64,000 bases of DNA. Origin: Spongiibacter thalassae. Its GTDB lineage: Bacteria; Pseudomonadota; Gammaproteobacteria; Pseudomonadales; Spongiibacteraceae. A program made the position numbers and the translations under genes. Below, one piece after another: positions 52,010 to 60,091 of this stretch. Each line of letters starts with the position of its first letter. Position 1 is the stretch's first letter. The stretch is taken from assembly GCF_012272835.1 (NCBI RefSeq), contig NZ_JAAWWK010000005.1:146125-210124 (forward strand), written 5' to 3'. The notes under the pieces were generated by a model, which worked only from the letters and a program-made list of their open reading frames with translations, did no database searches and was not told the origin of the DNA.

Positions 52010-52441
52010 GGTGAGCCTCCTGTTGTAGTGGTTGATCAAGTTTGGTTGTGCTGTTGCACGGGAATTTCGTCTACGGATCGGCGCGTTTTAAGTACCTTGA
52101 TCAAGTACTGGCGCTTATAAGAGTGACTGTGCGGTTAGCAATGAGTTCGGCGAAAAGCGGTAACGATTACTACTAACGATAGTGAGGCGGGCGGGCGATC
52201 AGTGAAACCAATGAACACGGTGCATACTCGGCTGATAGGTGCCAGCTATGGCATTGAGGTTAAATAAACTATTCATAAATAGCGTTGAACTACGGCGTTT
52301 TGCCCTGTCGTATTAACTGCGTCGTGCGAAATGTTCAGCACGACCGATGCAGGTTTACTAACATCAGTAAGCTTGAATACAAGGCCAAAGCCAGAGCACT
52401 TCGCTCCGGGCGGCAGAAACGAAACCTTTAAGGAGTAACCC
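52010..52441. other. Long divergent intergenic region between yqjD and csbD
   Basis: A 432-base spacer. It contains TTGATCAA twice (52032-52039 and 52097-52104); the second copy is inside a near-palindrome AGTACcTTGATCAAGTACT. Divergent stress genes on both sides make it a probable regulatory region. AAGGAG precedes csbD. I see no gene in it. Confidence 0.45.
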
Positions 52442-52642
52442 ATGAACAGAGATATTGCTGAAGGTAAATGGAAACAGCTCAAAGGTCAGATCAAGGAAAA
52501 ATGGGCGAACATCACAGATGATGACCTCGAAGCCGCTGAAGGCAGCAGTGAGCGCCTGATCGGCATGCTGCAAGAGCGCCAAGGTCTGGCCAAAGACGAA
52601 GCGGAAAAGCAGTTTGAAGAAATGAAAAAGAAACTGCACTGA
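52442..52642 (+). CDS. CsbD family stress protein
   Basis: A 66-aa charged protein matching CsbD: MNRDIAEGKWKQLKGQIKEKW followed by LEAAEGSSERLIGMLQERQG. AAGGAG lies seven bases upstream. The family is induced by general or envelope stress, but the mechanism is unknown. It faces the yqjDEK set and is followed by the BON gene. Confidence 0.92.
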   Translation: MNRDIAEGKWKQLKGQIKEKWANITDDDLEAAEGSSERLIGMLQERQGLAKDEAEKQFEEMKKKLH

Positions 52643-52779
52643 AGGTTTTCGATGTAGCCGGGGTTGAGCGTCGCTGTGCGACCGATAACCCTGGGCCGGA
52701 AATATTCAGTTAGCAACGGTAAAAATACACCGCGAATGCGACCACAGGATCCGTCGCGGTGTATCTCACGGAGGTGTTT

Positions 52780-53343
52780 ATGAAATATCAAGCGACTATT
52801 CTTGCAAGTGCCATTACCGCGGTGTTGGTCAGCGTAGCTGCAAGCGCGGGTACAAATTCATGGAAAGGCGAATCCCGAGATGCCTGGCTGGATGGGAAGA
52901 TCGAAACCGCGTTGATGTTGAACGGTGAGCTGAATAATTTTGATATTGACACCAAGGTGCACAATCGAAACGTCACTCTGGCGGGCGTGGTAAATTCGGA
53001 AATTGAAAAAGATCTCGCCGAAGAGATTACCGAAAATGTTGAGGGCGTCGAAGACGTGACCAACAATATTCAAGTGGATGCAAACTACCGTAGCAAAATG
53101 GAACAGACCGGCGATAGCTTCGCCCGAACATGGAATGATCTGTCCACCACCGCGGGGCTGAATATGAAATACGCCGTTAATGACAGTATTGAAGCTACTT
53201 CGATTGATGTCGATACGAAAAATGGCGTGGTGACCCTGACCGGCACCGTGCGCAGCGATGCATCCCACGACCTCGCGATTGAAATAGCCAAGGGCTATGA
53301 CCACGTGAAGGAAGTTAAGGATAACCTTGAGGTAAAAAAGTAA
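52780..53343 (+). CDS. Two-BON-domain periplasmic protein
   Basis: A 187-aa exported protein of the OsmY type: signal peptide about 1-23 (VLVSVAASAG), then BON repeats around residues 36-103 (IETALMLNGELNNFDIDTKVH, VEGVEDVTNNI) and 116-187 (SIDVDTKNGVVTLTGTVRS). ATG 52780 has GGAGG five bases before. It probably supports outer-membrane stability under osmotic or envelope stress, in keeping with csbD and yqjD next to it. Confidence 0.9.
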   Translation: MKYQATILASAITAVLVSVAASAGTNSWKGESRDAWLDGKIETALMLNGELNNFDIDTKVHNRNVTLAGVVNSEIEKDLAEEITENVEGVEDVTNNIQVDANYRSKMEQTGDSFARTWNDLSTTAGLNMKYAVNDSIEATSIDVDTKNGVVTLTGTVRSDASHDLAIEIAKGYDHVKEVKDNLEVKK

Positions 53344-53508
53344 GCGTTAGCATCGCCGCCCCGAAGCATGTATACGTTGTGTGATGCCTGCACAGGGCGG
53401 CGTATGAATGCCCACGCGCCGCTTCTTCCTCACGGCGTTGTGGGTTGGTCGAAAACTGCCCAGTACGGGCCTGGGTTTTAGTGAGTTGAGAAAAAAGCAG
53501 GAAACCCC

Positions 53509-53537
53509 TTGCCAGATCGAATTCTCATCCCTATAAT
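53509..53537 (+). promoter_or_regulatory. Sigma-70 promoter for initiator tRNA
   Basis: TTGCCA (53509-53514), 17 bases, TATAAT (53532-53537), then a GC-rich GCGCGTCC discriminator typical of stable-RNA promoters. It lies about 37 bases before the tRNA. Confidence 0.85.
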
Positions 53538-53574
53538 GCGCGTCCTGTCTTAGAGAACAAGACAACCAGTCAAT

Positions 53575-53651
<77 letters not shown>

Positions 53652-53671
53652 AATTTTAGTGAAGTAGATCA

Positions 53672-53704
53672 ACGGCTTAGCGGATTATCTGCTAAGCCGT
53701 TTTT
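53672..53704 (+). terminator. Rho-independent terminator after tRNA-fMet
   Basis: ACGGCTTAGC, loop GGATTATCT, GCTAAGCCGT, then TTTT. It overlaps the last codons of the integrase gene on the other strand. Confidence 0.9.
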
Positions 53705-54816
53705 CGTTTCAGCAGCGTGAGTATGGGAGTTTTGTGACATTCGTCCCCACAAACCCTATTTGCTGCGATCAACAACTCCTCAATTTCCGGCGCACAGTAG
53801 TGCGCAGTAATGTCGCCATTCCGATGGCCCAGCAAGACTTTGCGCGTTTCCAGTGGTACGCCCGCCGCCCTTAAGCGACGCCCAAAGGTGTGCTTAAGAT
53901 CATGCACACGCAAATTCTCAAAGCCCCACGCGACAGGCTGCCCCAGCTTTTCCGCATGGGCCTTGGCGGCTTCCGCCCGAGCCCGCTTCCAAGCGGAGTT
54001 GCGCATACCACCAATCGGACGGCCGCGAAAGGTGAATACGTGGGTTGGATGCTTGCCCCGCTGCGCCTCAATGATTGAGCGAGCTATGCGGTTGAGCACC
54101 ACCAGACGATCCTCTCTGTTTTTGACGCAGTCACCTGGGATCAGAAATACCGACGTATTGAGCTCAGGAACAGCAATTTCCCAGTCCCAACGCAGGCGGC
54201 AAACTTCCTGTTCTCTTGTCCCGCTATTGACCTTGAACAGCGTCATAGCAGCCAAGTGGTCAGGGAGCTTACGCAACAGCATGCGCTGCTCCTCCCAATC
54301 CAGCGGATACGGCGACCGAGAATCATGCGAAGGCAACATGGTAATGAGTGGTGGAACTTCGAGCCAGGTTAGGCCATTTTCATCCCGCCACCGCCGTGCC
54401 GCCTGATTGAGAATTCGTCGCACCATCTCCAATCCATTGTTGATGGTCTTGGACTTCAGGCCACGAGCCCTGCAATCATTCACATAGCCTTGCAATGTAC
54501 CATCGTGCAAATAGCGCAATGGTACGTCCGCAATAAAGGGCAAAAGCACCTTGATTCGACTCGCGTCTTTCGAAATGCCCTGCCGGTCCATGTTGTCCTG
54601 CAGGTATTTCGCTGCCGCATCTCTAAACTTCCACTCCGGTCGCACACCATAGATCTTGGACTGACGACATGAGTTAATGCGGTGCGCTAAAAACGCTTCG
54701 GCTTCTTCGAGGTTGCTTGTACCAGTAGACTCTCTAATTCGCTGTCCGTAGACGACTTTGTCAACGTGCCAGACCCCACCCCTGAGGGTGAGCCCCGGCG
54801 ATTTTTTACGTCCCAT
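53692..54816 (-). CDS. int: Tyrosine site-specific integrase
   Basis: A 374-aa recombinase that would cut and join the island at tRNA-fMet. Catalytic residues are Arg201 (SGTREQEV), Lys232 (CVKNRED), the HxxK box at 305-308 (HDLKH, where Lys takes the place of the usual Arg, as in many islands of this subgroup), His331 (LLGHRN) and Tyr340 (AHYCAP). An Arm-type N-terminal DNA-binding region (GLTLRGGVWHVDK) is present. The first 130 bases of the gene overlap the 3' end of the Xis-like gene in another frame. The stop is 41 bases from the tRNA. Confidence 0.95.
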   Translation of the reverse strand: MGRKKSPGLTLRGGVWHVDKVVYGQRIRESTGTSNLEEAEAFLAHRINSCRQSKIYGVRPEWKFRDAAAKYLQDNMDRQGISKDASRIKVLLPFIADVPLRYLHDGTLQGYVNDCRARGLKSKTINNGLEMVRRILNQAARRWRDENGLTWLEVPPLITMLPSHDSRSPYPLDWEEQRMLLRKLPDHLAAMTLFKVNSGTREQEVCRLRWDWEIAVPELNTSVFLIPGDCVKNREDRLVVLNRIARSIIEAQRGKHPTHVFTFRGRPIGGMRNSAWKRARAEAAKAHAEKLGQPVAWGFENLRVHDLKHTFGRRLRAAGVPLETRKVLLGHRNGDITAHYCAPEIEELLIAANRVCGDECHKTPILTLLKRKTA

Positions 54817-55049
54817 AATCGATCTCCTTGAGATTGACCGAGACGTCCGTTGCAGTGCTTATGATCCTCCACCCAGCGATCCAGATCAAGGCGATCAAAG
54901 GCGGAGCTGTTTCCACCAAAATTTAGCTCCGCAACATGCGGCCGGACTTCTCGGTTAAATAGCGTTTTGGAGATACCGAGGTAACGGCACGCATCTGGCA
55001 GCCTCAAAATTCGGGGCTGGATTGGTGAAATGAGTGTTTCGTCTTTCAT
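54687..55049 (-). CDS. AlpA/Xis-like HTH protein
   Basis: A 120-aa protein with an N-terminal winged-helix domain of the MerR/AlpA group: RILRLPDACRYLGISKTLFN followed by AFDRLDLDRWVEDH. These small proteins act as excisionases or activators of integrase. The start at 55049 has GGGAG six bases upstream. Its C-terminal 43 codons are read out of frame within the integrase coding region, a long overlap. The HTH part alone would be enough for activity. Confidence 0.75.
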   Translation of the reverse strand: MKDETLISPIQPRILRLPDACRYLGISKTLFNREVRPHVAELNFGGNSSAFDRLDLDRWVEDHKHCNGRLGQSQGDRLWDVKNRRGSPSGVGSGTLTKSSTDSELESLLVQATSKKPKRF

Positions 55050-55158
55050 TGAGCACTCCCAACTTGGCATCTCTGGGGTACAGTGGGAGAACCTTCCACA
55101 AAGTCGTTCGAAGGGACGGAGCAAGAAGCACCGCCACTAAGCAGCCGATAATTAATTG

Positions 55159-55178
55159 GGCTTATAAAAGCCTTTTTT
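55159..55178 (+). terminator. Hairpin plus T-run in island spacer
   Basis: GGCTT, loop ATAA, AAGCC and then six T. It lies in a 381-base non-coding interval between the Xis-like gene (ends left) and the replication-relaxation gene (55431). No plus-strand gene reading into it is evident. Another small hairpin (CTGTCA / TGACAG) is near 55345. Confidence 0.6.
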
Positions 55179-55430
55179 CAGGTGGGAATATTCAGATTTT
55201 AGACAAGAAAAAGGCTAGGCCCGGAGGAGCATCAAATTCCGCCAAAAACTCACTTAGAGAAAACGAAATCCCGCCCCATACAGACGCCGGACCTGCCTAC
55301 TTTACTTCACTACATTCACTGGCCTAGGCGGGCACTTAGCCCTGTCAATTTGATGACAGCATTTCGAGCTGTGCGCATATGCAAATCTTGAGCGCGCACG
55401 ACCTACTCAGCTGATATCAAAAAGATTCCT

Positions 55431-56249
55431 TTATCCGCGAATTATGTGGGTGTAATACCTGCCCGCGTAATGGCTGAGGTCGTATAACACAATCGAATCC
55501 CCAAGCATACTTAATGAAAGTGGCCCTTGACGAACCGTCGGGTTAATTGGGTGCCAACGTCCATCGATATAATCAAAAGAGCGAACCCCACGATCAATTA
55601 TCCGCCTCGCATGTTCCAGAATATTTCTCTTTGTGCTTGCAAAGACCAATCCTTGAATTTCGCCCCGGATAATTGATTCCGCATATAGGGAAAGAATCAG
55701 TTCCAAATGATAGGATCGTAAAGGAGATTCCTGAACTTCGATCAGAACCTGATGCGGTTTTTTATGCGATCCCAAATGCACCACAGCGTCTGGAATTTTG
55801 TAGTCTTGCCGCAAGAAAAATTTCTGCCTCAATCTGAGCTGCCTATCGGTTAAAAAGCGCGCCTGACTATGTTCGGATTTCAGACGCAAGACAATATGCT
55901 GCGTCAATAGATCGTGGACCACATGACTCCTATTTATTTTTGAAGGGAAATAGGCCGTTTTTAGGTGCTCGTCTTTATGGCCCACGAATAGTTCTCGGGC
56001 GGTCGAAACTCCATTCTTTTTTAAGTGGTAAACCCGACCACAAACATTGGGCATTGTGAATGAGTCAATTAAGCCAAATTTTTCGTATCGTGCAAGTGTA
56101 GAGTAAGTGGCTGATCTTTTCGTGCCAAACAACTCCGCTAGCGCATGTACGCTAGATACCTCCCACCTGTATAGCCATCGCAGCATTTGCCCAAGCTTTT
56201 CGCCTGAGCGCGCTTTGGCGGAGTGGTAATCGTAGTCGCTAAATTTCAT
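55431..56249 (-). CDS. Replication-relaxation family protein
   Basis: A 272-aa protein with an N-terminal HTH-like region (LRWLYRWEVSSVHALAELFG, SATYSTLARYEKFGLID) and a C-terminal half with a restriction-fold-like strand pattern (KIPDAVVHLG, then VLIEVQES). This matches the replication-relaxation group found on conjugative and integrative elements, where it is thought to act in DNA processing; activity is not established. AGGAGAG lies before the ATG at 56249. The next 1 kb upstream is non-coding and packed with hairpins, making it a plausible target. Confidence 0.7.
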   Translation of the reverse strand: MKFSDYDYHSAKARSGEKLGQMLRWLYRWEVSSVHALAELFGTKRSATYSTLARYEKFGLIDSFTMPNVCGRVYHLKKNGVSTARELFVGHKDEHLKTAYFPSKINRSHVVHDLLTQHIVLRLKSEHSQARFLTDRQLRLRQKFFLRQDYKIPDAVVHLGSHKKPHQVLIEVQESPLRSYHLELILSLYAESIIRGEIQGLVFASTKRNILEHARRIIDRGVRSFDYIDGRWHPINPTVRQGPLSLSMLGDSIVLYDLSHYAGRYYTHIIRG

Positions 56250-57297
56250 GGGGTTTCTCTCCTATTAATTGGACTTCACAATCACAGTAGGAGAACACGC
56301 CACGAGAATTGATCTTGCTGGCCTATGCAAGAGAGGGCGCTGGCTCTGTCGGACGCTCGGGGCGACATATCGGTGGACTGGATGTCCAGCACGGAGTCCG
56401 GCCATTTCGTCCGGGTAGTTCTGAGGCTCTCCAACCTCTGCCCGAAGCGATATCACGTAGGAAGCATCTTTGCCTAGTGAGTTCCAACTCATTGATTTCT
56501 GGAAGGTCTTTGCCCGCCACCCCGCTGTCGCGGGGCCCCGAACAGGCCAAGACTGCTTGCGGAAAAGCTGTGCTTTTCCACAAGTGAGTTCGCGCCGCCG
56601 TCTTCGACGGCCACCCGCCCTGACGGGCTGGAAAAGCGCTCGCTCCGCTCGCCCCTAGTGCCACCGGCCCAATAACCAGCTAGCGCTGCTTATCGGGGCC
56701 CGCCCGGTGGCCCTGCGGGCTGCGGCATTTCCAGGTCCTGCGAATGCCGTATCGTCGCTAACGCTCCTGCCCGCCTGCGGCGGCGGCATCCTCGGACTCC
56801 ACCCGACGCCCCGCTCGCGGGGACCCCCGTCGGGTTGGACACGGGGTGCAATTCGAGCGGCCCTGATTGTCGCGCTGCGACCGGCCTACGGCCTCAATCC
56901 GGGGCCCGACCGCTCGAATTACACCCCTCCGTCAGCTCGGGTGGCCGGCGGAGCCGGCGGCGCGAAGGCGTGCTTTCGCAGCGCCTGATGAAGCAGATTA
57001 GCGCGCCCAATTTTCTTCAAAATGCAATCTTTCAGGGACAGAAAAATGGGGCCTTACGCGCAAATCAGCGCTCTCTGCAGGCCTTGATCTGGAAAGATTC
57101 CGTCGTCTGCTCAGGGTCAACTAATCGGACGATCAGATTGTTATTTCCCGCTGGAAATAATGCGTTTAAGGGTGCTAATGGCCTGATCCCGGAGGCTGGT
57201 ATCGAGCCCTATTGACCTTGATGGAATCGCCAATTTGCCTGGTAATTTAACGCTATTTTGGGGTTAAAATGAGTGGATGTCGGGAGGAAAACGATTG
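56250..57297. other. 1-kb non-coding region of dense GC-rich hairpins
   Basis: No convincing gene. From 56479 to 56985 at least twelve separate hairpins follow each other. Examples: 56520-56535 (CCCCGC-TGTC-GCGGGG), 56561-56579 (GGAAAAGC-TGT-GCTTTTCC), 56597-56611, 56617-56628, 56660-56711 (long hairpin with GCCACCGG / CCGGTGGC at base), 56723-56749, 56771-56783, 56801-56835, 56843-56927 (cloverleaf-like), 56944-56985. A further TTATTTCC-CGCT-GGAAATAA hairpin is at 57141-57160. Candidate origin of transfer/replication or structured RNA. Confidence 0.8.
56843..56927. other. 85-base cloverleaf-like dyad
   Basis: GGGGTGCAATTCGAGCGG (56843-56860) pairs with CCGCTCGAATTACACCCC (56910-56927) with one mismatch. 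Inside, GGCCCTGATTG pairs with CAATCCGGGGCC (one mismatch and a bulge), enclosing two small hairpins: TCGC-GCT-GCGA (56870-56880) and GGCC-TAC-GGCC (56883-56893). Compensating pattern not tested. Confidence 0.8.
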
Positions 57298-57825
57298 ATG
57301 CAGCGTACAAGTAATCTTGAGGACAGCCGTTCGGACGATCAGTTAGATCACTGGCACTGGGAACCATTTTCCCGCCACATGACACTCTCCCGCAAAGGCA
57401 AAACCTGTCGATATTTTCTGCCGAACAAACCTGATATTCCTGCGGGTGAACACGTCCCGCTGTCACCCTTTGAGTGCCGCCTGGCAGATGTCATAAGAGA
57501 CCCTTTGGGGGCGTATTTTCAAAGCAGCCCTGATCTGAAAATCATGGAAATCATGATCCGATTGAGGTGGGTTAGGCCAAGAAATATTAAGGAATTTGCC
57601 ACTCTTCCCTCAGCCAAAATTCTTGTTTTCCCTAGTGAAATCACCACGCTGTCCGTTGCTAAATTTGGCAATTTAGGCGACGAGAATAGTGACGTTTTCG
57701 TTGTGGAAGAATCGAGAAATCAGCATCACAGCGTGGTATTTCTACAGCCCTGGAAGCAGATTGACGCGCTCTCATTTTTGAATGTCCCAAGCCGCTGTAT
57801 TCACAGTGTTGAGGTGCCGCAATAA
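57298..57825 (+). CDS. Hypothetical island protein (175 aa)
   Basis: I do not recognise this family. It is mixed and soluble, with no signal peptide; notable stretches are DHWHWEPFSRHMTLSRKGK and RLRWVRPRNIKEF. GGGAGG lies ten bases before the ATG at 57298; an in-frame ATG at 57277 is also possible. It begins after the hairpin region and could encode a partner of the replication-relaxation protein. Confidence 0.55.
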   Translation: MQRTSNLEDSRSDDQLDHWHWEPFSRHMTLSRKGKTCRYFLPNKPDIPAGEHVPLSPFECRLADVIRDPLGAYFQSSPDLKIMEIMIRLRWVRPRNIKEFATLPSAKILVFPSEITTLSVAKFGNLGDENSDVFVVEESRNQHHSVVFLQPWKQIDALSFLNVPSRCIHSVEVPQ

Positions 57826-57834
57826 AGAAGCAAG

Positions 57835-58398
57835 TTAAGTAGCATTCCTCAGCAGATCAGCGCGTCTTCTGGCGATTATAGCCTCAACTATTTCACTCTT
57901 GGCTGCAGCGTAATCGTTCATATCTGCCCACACCTTTTGCGACAGCCGACGCTTCGTGCGTTCATACTCAATCCTGTCATTCTCACTGGCGCGAAGCTGA
58001 TCGCGGAACAGCAAATATCGATCAACTTCTCCAGACCATGGCGGGTAGATATGAATGTGAACATCGCGTGCTAGTGTTCTGAGCATACGGTGCTGGTCAT
58101 CCTTTGGCTCGCGAACGCGCAGTTGATAGCCAGTCTGAAGTAACGCTGGCAGGTACTCCGCCTCAACGCCGGGGTCGGCGATCACCAACAAGATGTCGAT
58201 GATCGGTTTTGCAGCCAGTAACGGCACCGCAGTTGAGCCAATATGCTCGATCTGCAGCACATGGTTGCGCAGAGCCCGCCTGATCTTTACGGCCTCAGTT
58301 TCATACTGGCCTGGCCAGTCTGGATTGTAATAACAAAGGGCGACTTCGCGCATTTCAGCGCCGCCGATTAGACCAATTTCAACATCGATACTAGCCAT
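57835..58398 (-). CDS. GrpB family protein (second copy)
   Basis: A 187-aa protein of the GrpB/UPF0157 group, with fold related to nucleotidyltransferases. The signature IEHIGSTAVPLLAAKPIIDILL is intact and RDVHIHIYP gives the later His-rich site. The start at 58398 overlaps the stop of the previous GrpB by 8 bases; a later Met (58353) is also possible. Physiological role is not established. It is the last of a four-gene minus-strand operon. Confidence 0.85.
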   Translation of the reverse strand: MASIDVEIGLIGGAEMREVALCYYNPDWPGQYETEAVKIRRALRNHVLQIEHIGSTAVPLLAAKPIIDILLVIADPGVEAEYLPALLQTGYQLRVREPKDDQHRMLRTLARDVHIHIYPPWSGEVDRYLLFRDQLRASENDRIEYERTKRRLSQKVWADMNDYAAAKSEIVEAIIARRRADLLRNAT

Positions 58399-58894
58399 TC
58401 TTCGCGTCGTCCAATACCCGTTTGATAAACGGCCATTTTTGCTGAGTATAAGCCTCCCGATCATCGGCCATATCGGCTGCCAGCGCCTGCTTTAGCTCTG
58501 CGTATTCCCGAGCTACGTCGGGTTTGTTACGCAGAATGTCGCGAAAGGCGATTCGCTCCATCCATAGAGCACTATGGTAGGGGATCAGGTGTAAATGGTG
58601 GGTTCGCATTTCCGGAGAAGGCTTGCAGAACCAGTGCATTACATCCGTTTTGTAGGGGGAGTGGCAGTAGCCGTTGCGCGCCAAAATCTCTATGGCTGCC
58701 CTAGAAGCTGGGAGACTTTCCACGCCGAACATTATGTCGATAACTGGCTTTGCCACCATCCCCGGCACCGCGGTGCTGCCAACGTGTTCAATGGTGCCGA
58801 CACGCCAATCACCAATAAGCTCTTGCAGAAACCCACGCTCAGCTTGGAAGGCCTTCGGCCAGTTGAGATCGTAGCTTGAAAGCTCAACCTTCAT
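58391..58894 (-). CDS. GrpB family protein (first copy)
   Basis: A 167-aa GrpB family protein with IEHVGSTAVPGMVAKPVIDIMFG and MRTHHLHLIPYHS. The ATG at 58894 has AGG upstream and overlaps the VOC gene by 11 bases. It shares the fold signature with the next gene but their other residues differ, so they are distant paralogues rather than a recent duplication. Confidence 0.88.
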   Translation of the reverse strand: MKVELSSYDLNWPKAFQAERGFLQELIGDWRVGTIEHVGSTAVPGMVAKPVIDIMFGVESLPASRAAIEILARNGYCHSPYKTDVMHWFCKPSPEMRTHHLHLIPYHSALWMERIAFRDILRNKPDVAREYAELKQALAADMADDREAYTQQKWPFIKRVLDDAKNG

Positions 58895-59255
58895 GGCTAC
58901 CTGCTTGCTTAAATAGAATCCGGTTGGCAAAGGGATCGGTAATCGTAAAGCAGCGTCCACCCCACGGTGGTGTCTCAATCTCCGGTGAGCAAAAAGGGTA
59001 GTCTTTTGCGCTCAGTTCATCATACAAGGCTTGTAAATTATCCACTTCAACGAAAAGCTTGCTACCGGGGCTGCAATCGCCGGAATGCTCACTGAGGTGC
59101 AAGACAAAATTGCCTTTGGAGACCTGCATGTAGATTGGCAGACCAGGCTCAAATCGGTGCTCCCAATCCAGCTGCATGCCGAGGTAGCCCAGGTAAAAAT
59201 TTTTCGTTTTTTGCTCGTCAAAAATACGTGTGATAGGGATGGTTTTGTATTCCAT
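58884..59255 (-). CDS. VOC family protein (glyoxalase/bleomycin-resistance fold)
   Basis: A 123-aa metal-dependent-type domain with one glyoxalase fold: ITRIFDEQKTKNFYLGYLGMQLDWEHRF and the later FTITDPFANRILFKQ. Members detoxify or resist small molecules or catalyse dioxygenation; which applies is unknown. It overlaps the first GrpB start by 11 bases and begins 8 bases after the GNAT stop. Confidence 0.9.
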   Translation of the reverse strand: MEYKTIPITRIFDEQKTKNFYLGYLGMQLDWEHRFEPGLPIYMQVSKGNFVLHLSEHSGDCSPGSKLFVEVDNLQALYDELSAKDYPFCSPEIETPPWGGRCFTITDPFANRILFKQAGSHEG

Positions 59256-59263
59256 GTCCTGGC

Positions 59264-60007
59264 CTATAAGGTCTCTGTATTCTTATTAATGGCAGCGCTG
59301 GTAAACGCCGAAAGGGATTGCCGTTGGCGACCGTCCTCAGTGAAATTGTCTGGCGACAGCCAGGCTGAAAATGCCGTTTTTAGCCGAGGCCACTCACCAT
59401 CCAGCATGGAAAACCACGCGGTATCCCGGTTTCGTCCTTTGATCACTGCCGCCTGACGGAACGTGCCTTCGTAACTAAACCCCAACCGCAGAGCGGCATT
59501 GCGGGAGGCCTCGTTCAGTGCGTTGCACTTCCACTCGCAACGGCGATAACCCAACTCGAATATGTGGTCTATCATCAGATAGAGGGCTTCAGTGGCGGCG
59601 GCTGTGCGTTGAAGCAATGGTGAGAAATTGAGGTGACCAATTTCGACTACGCCCATCGCCGGGGAGATACGCATAAAACTGGCGACGCCAGTGGCCCGCC
59701 CCAAGTTTGTATCGACCACGGAGTAGAAGAGGGGATCGTCTTTCCTAGCTTGCTCTGAAACCCAATCACAAAAGTCAGTTAAATCATCAAAGGGGCCATA
59801 AGGCAAATAGGTCCAAATCCTTCCCGGCACATCCCTTGAGAAAGCCTCAAAGAGTTGCATTGCATGACTTTCAACGGATAGTGGTTCGAGCCGACAGAAC
59901 TCGCCACCGATGATAGTCTTCGATAATGCTGGCGGAGCTTGCCAGTTGGGGAGCGGTGCCCCTATAGCTTGGCCATGCTCGTTTGTTTCGGCTGGCGTTC
60001 CTTTCAA
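59264..60007 (-). CDS. GNAT family N-acetyltransferase
   Basis: A 247-aa acetyltransferase of the RimJ/RimL-like type. The N-terminus NEHGQAIGAPLPNWQAPP and later FCRLEPLSVESHAMQLFEAF are typical; acetyl-CoA site LGFSYEGTFRQAAVIKGRNRDTAWF is near residue 180. The only in-frame start after the preceding stop is a TTG at 60007, and no good ribosome site is visible, so the start could be marginal or the gene slightly cut. Substrate is unknown. It is the first gene of the operon with VOC and two GrpB genes. Confidence 0.85.
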   Translation of the reverse strand: MKGTPAETNEHGQAIGAPLPNWQAPPALSKTIIGGEFCRLEPLSVESHAMQLFEAFSRDVPGRIWTYLPYGPFDDLTDFCDWVSEQARKDDPLFYSVVDTNLGRATGVASFMRISPAMGVVEIGHLNFSPLLQRTAAATEALYLMIDHIFELGYRRCEWKCNALNEASRNAALRLGFSYEGTFRQAAVIKGRNRDTAWFSMLDGEWPRLKTAFSAWLSPDNFTEDGRQRQSLSAFTSAAINKNTETL

Positions 60008-60091
60008 AGTGTGTAACCGTCCTGGAAAAAAATTGGATCATCGTTGGTTCAGGCTAGATTGTCAGCTCTTGGCTGAGGAATTCAAGCCCAC

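Noticed and set aside
55034-55327. Plus-strand frame of 97 codons upstream of the Xis-like gene
   Set aside because: It contains the terminator hairpin at 55159-55178 inside the frame and overlaps the Xis-like gene on the other strand; no ribosome site.
56323-56664. Minus-strand reading frame of 113 codons inside the hairpin region
   Set aside because: It runs through several perfect inverted repeats, has low-complexity Arg/Pro/Ala content and no ribosome site. The repeats explain the open frame better than coding does.
56707-57215. Plus-strand frames of 93 and 126 codons across the hairpin region
   Set aside because: They cross the cloverleaf and other dyads and lack a start site; composition is that of the palindromes.
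57178-57215. tRNA-3'-end-like text (CCCGGAGGCTGGTATCGAGCCC)
   Set aside because: It recalls a reversed tRNA T-arm or an integrase tail, but the expected T-stem partner is missing on the other side and the loop has a C for the invariant T. It was not used as an attachment site.
57835-60007. Island enzyme genes considered as integron cassettes
   Set aside because: The genes overlap or are only 8 bases apart, leaving no room for attC sites, and no integron integrase is present.
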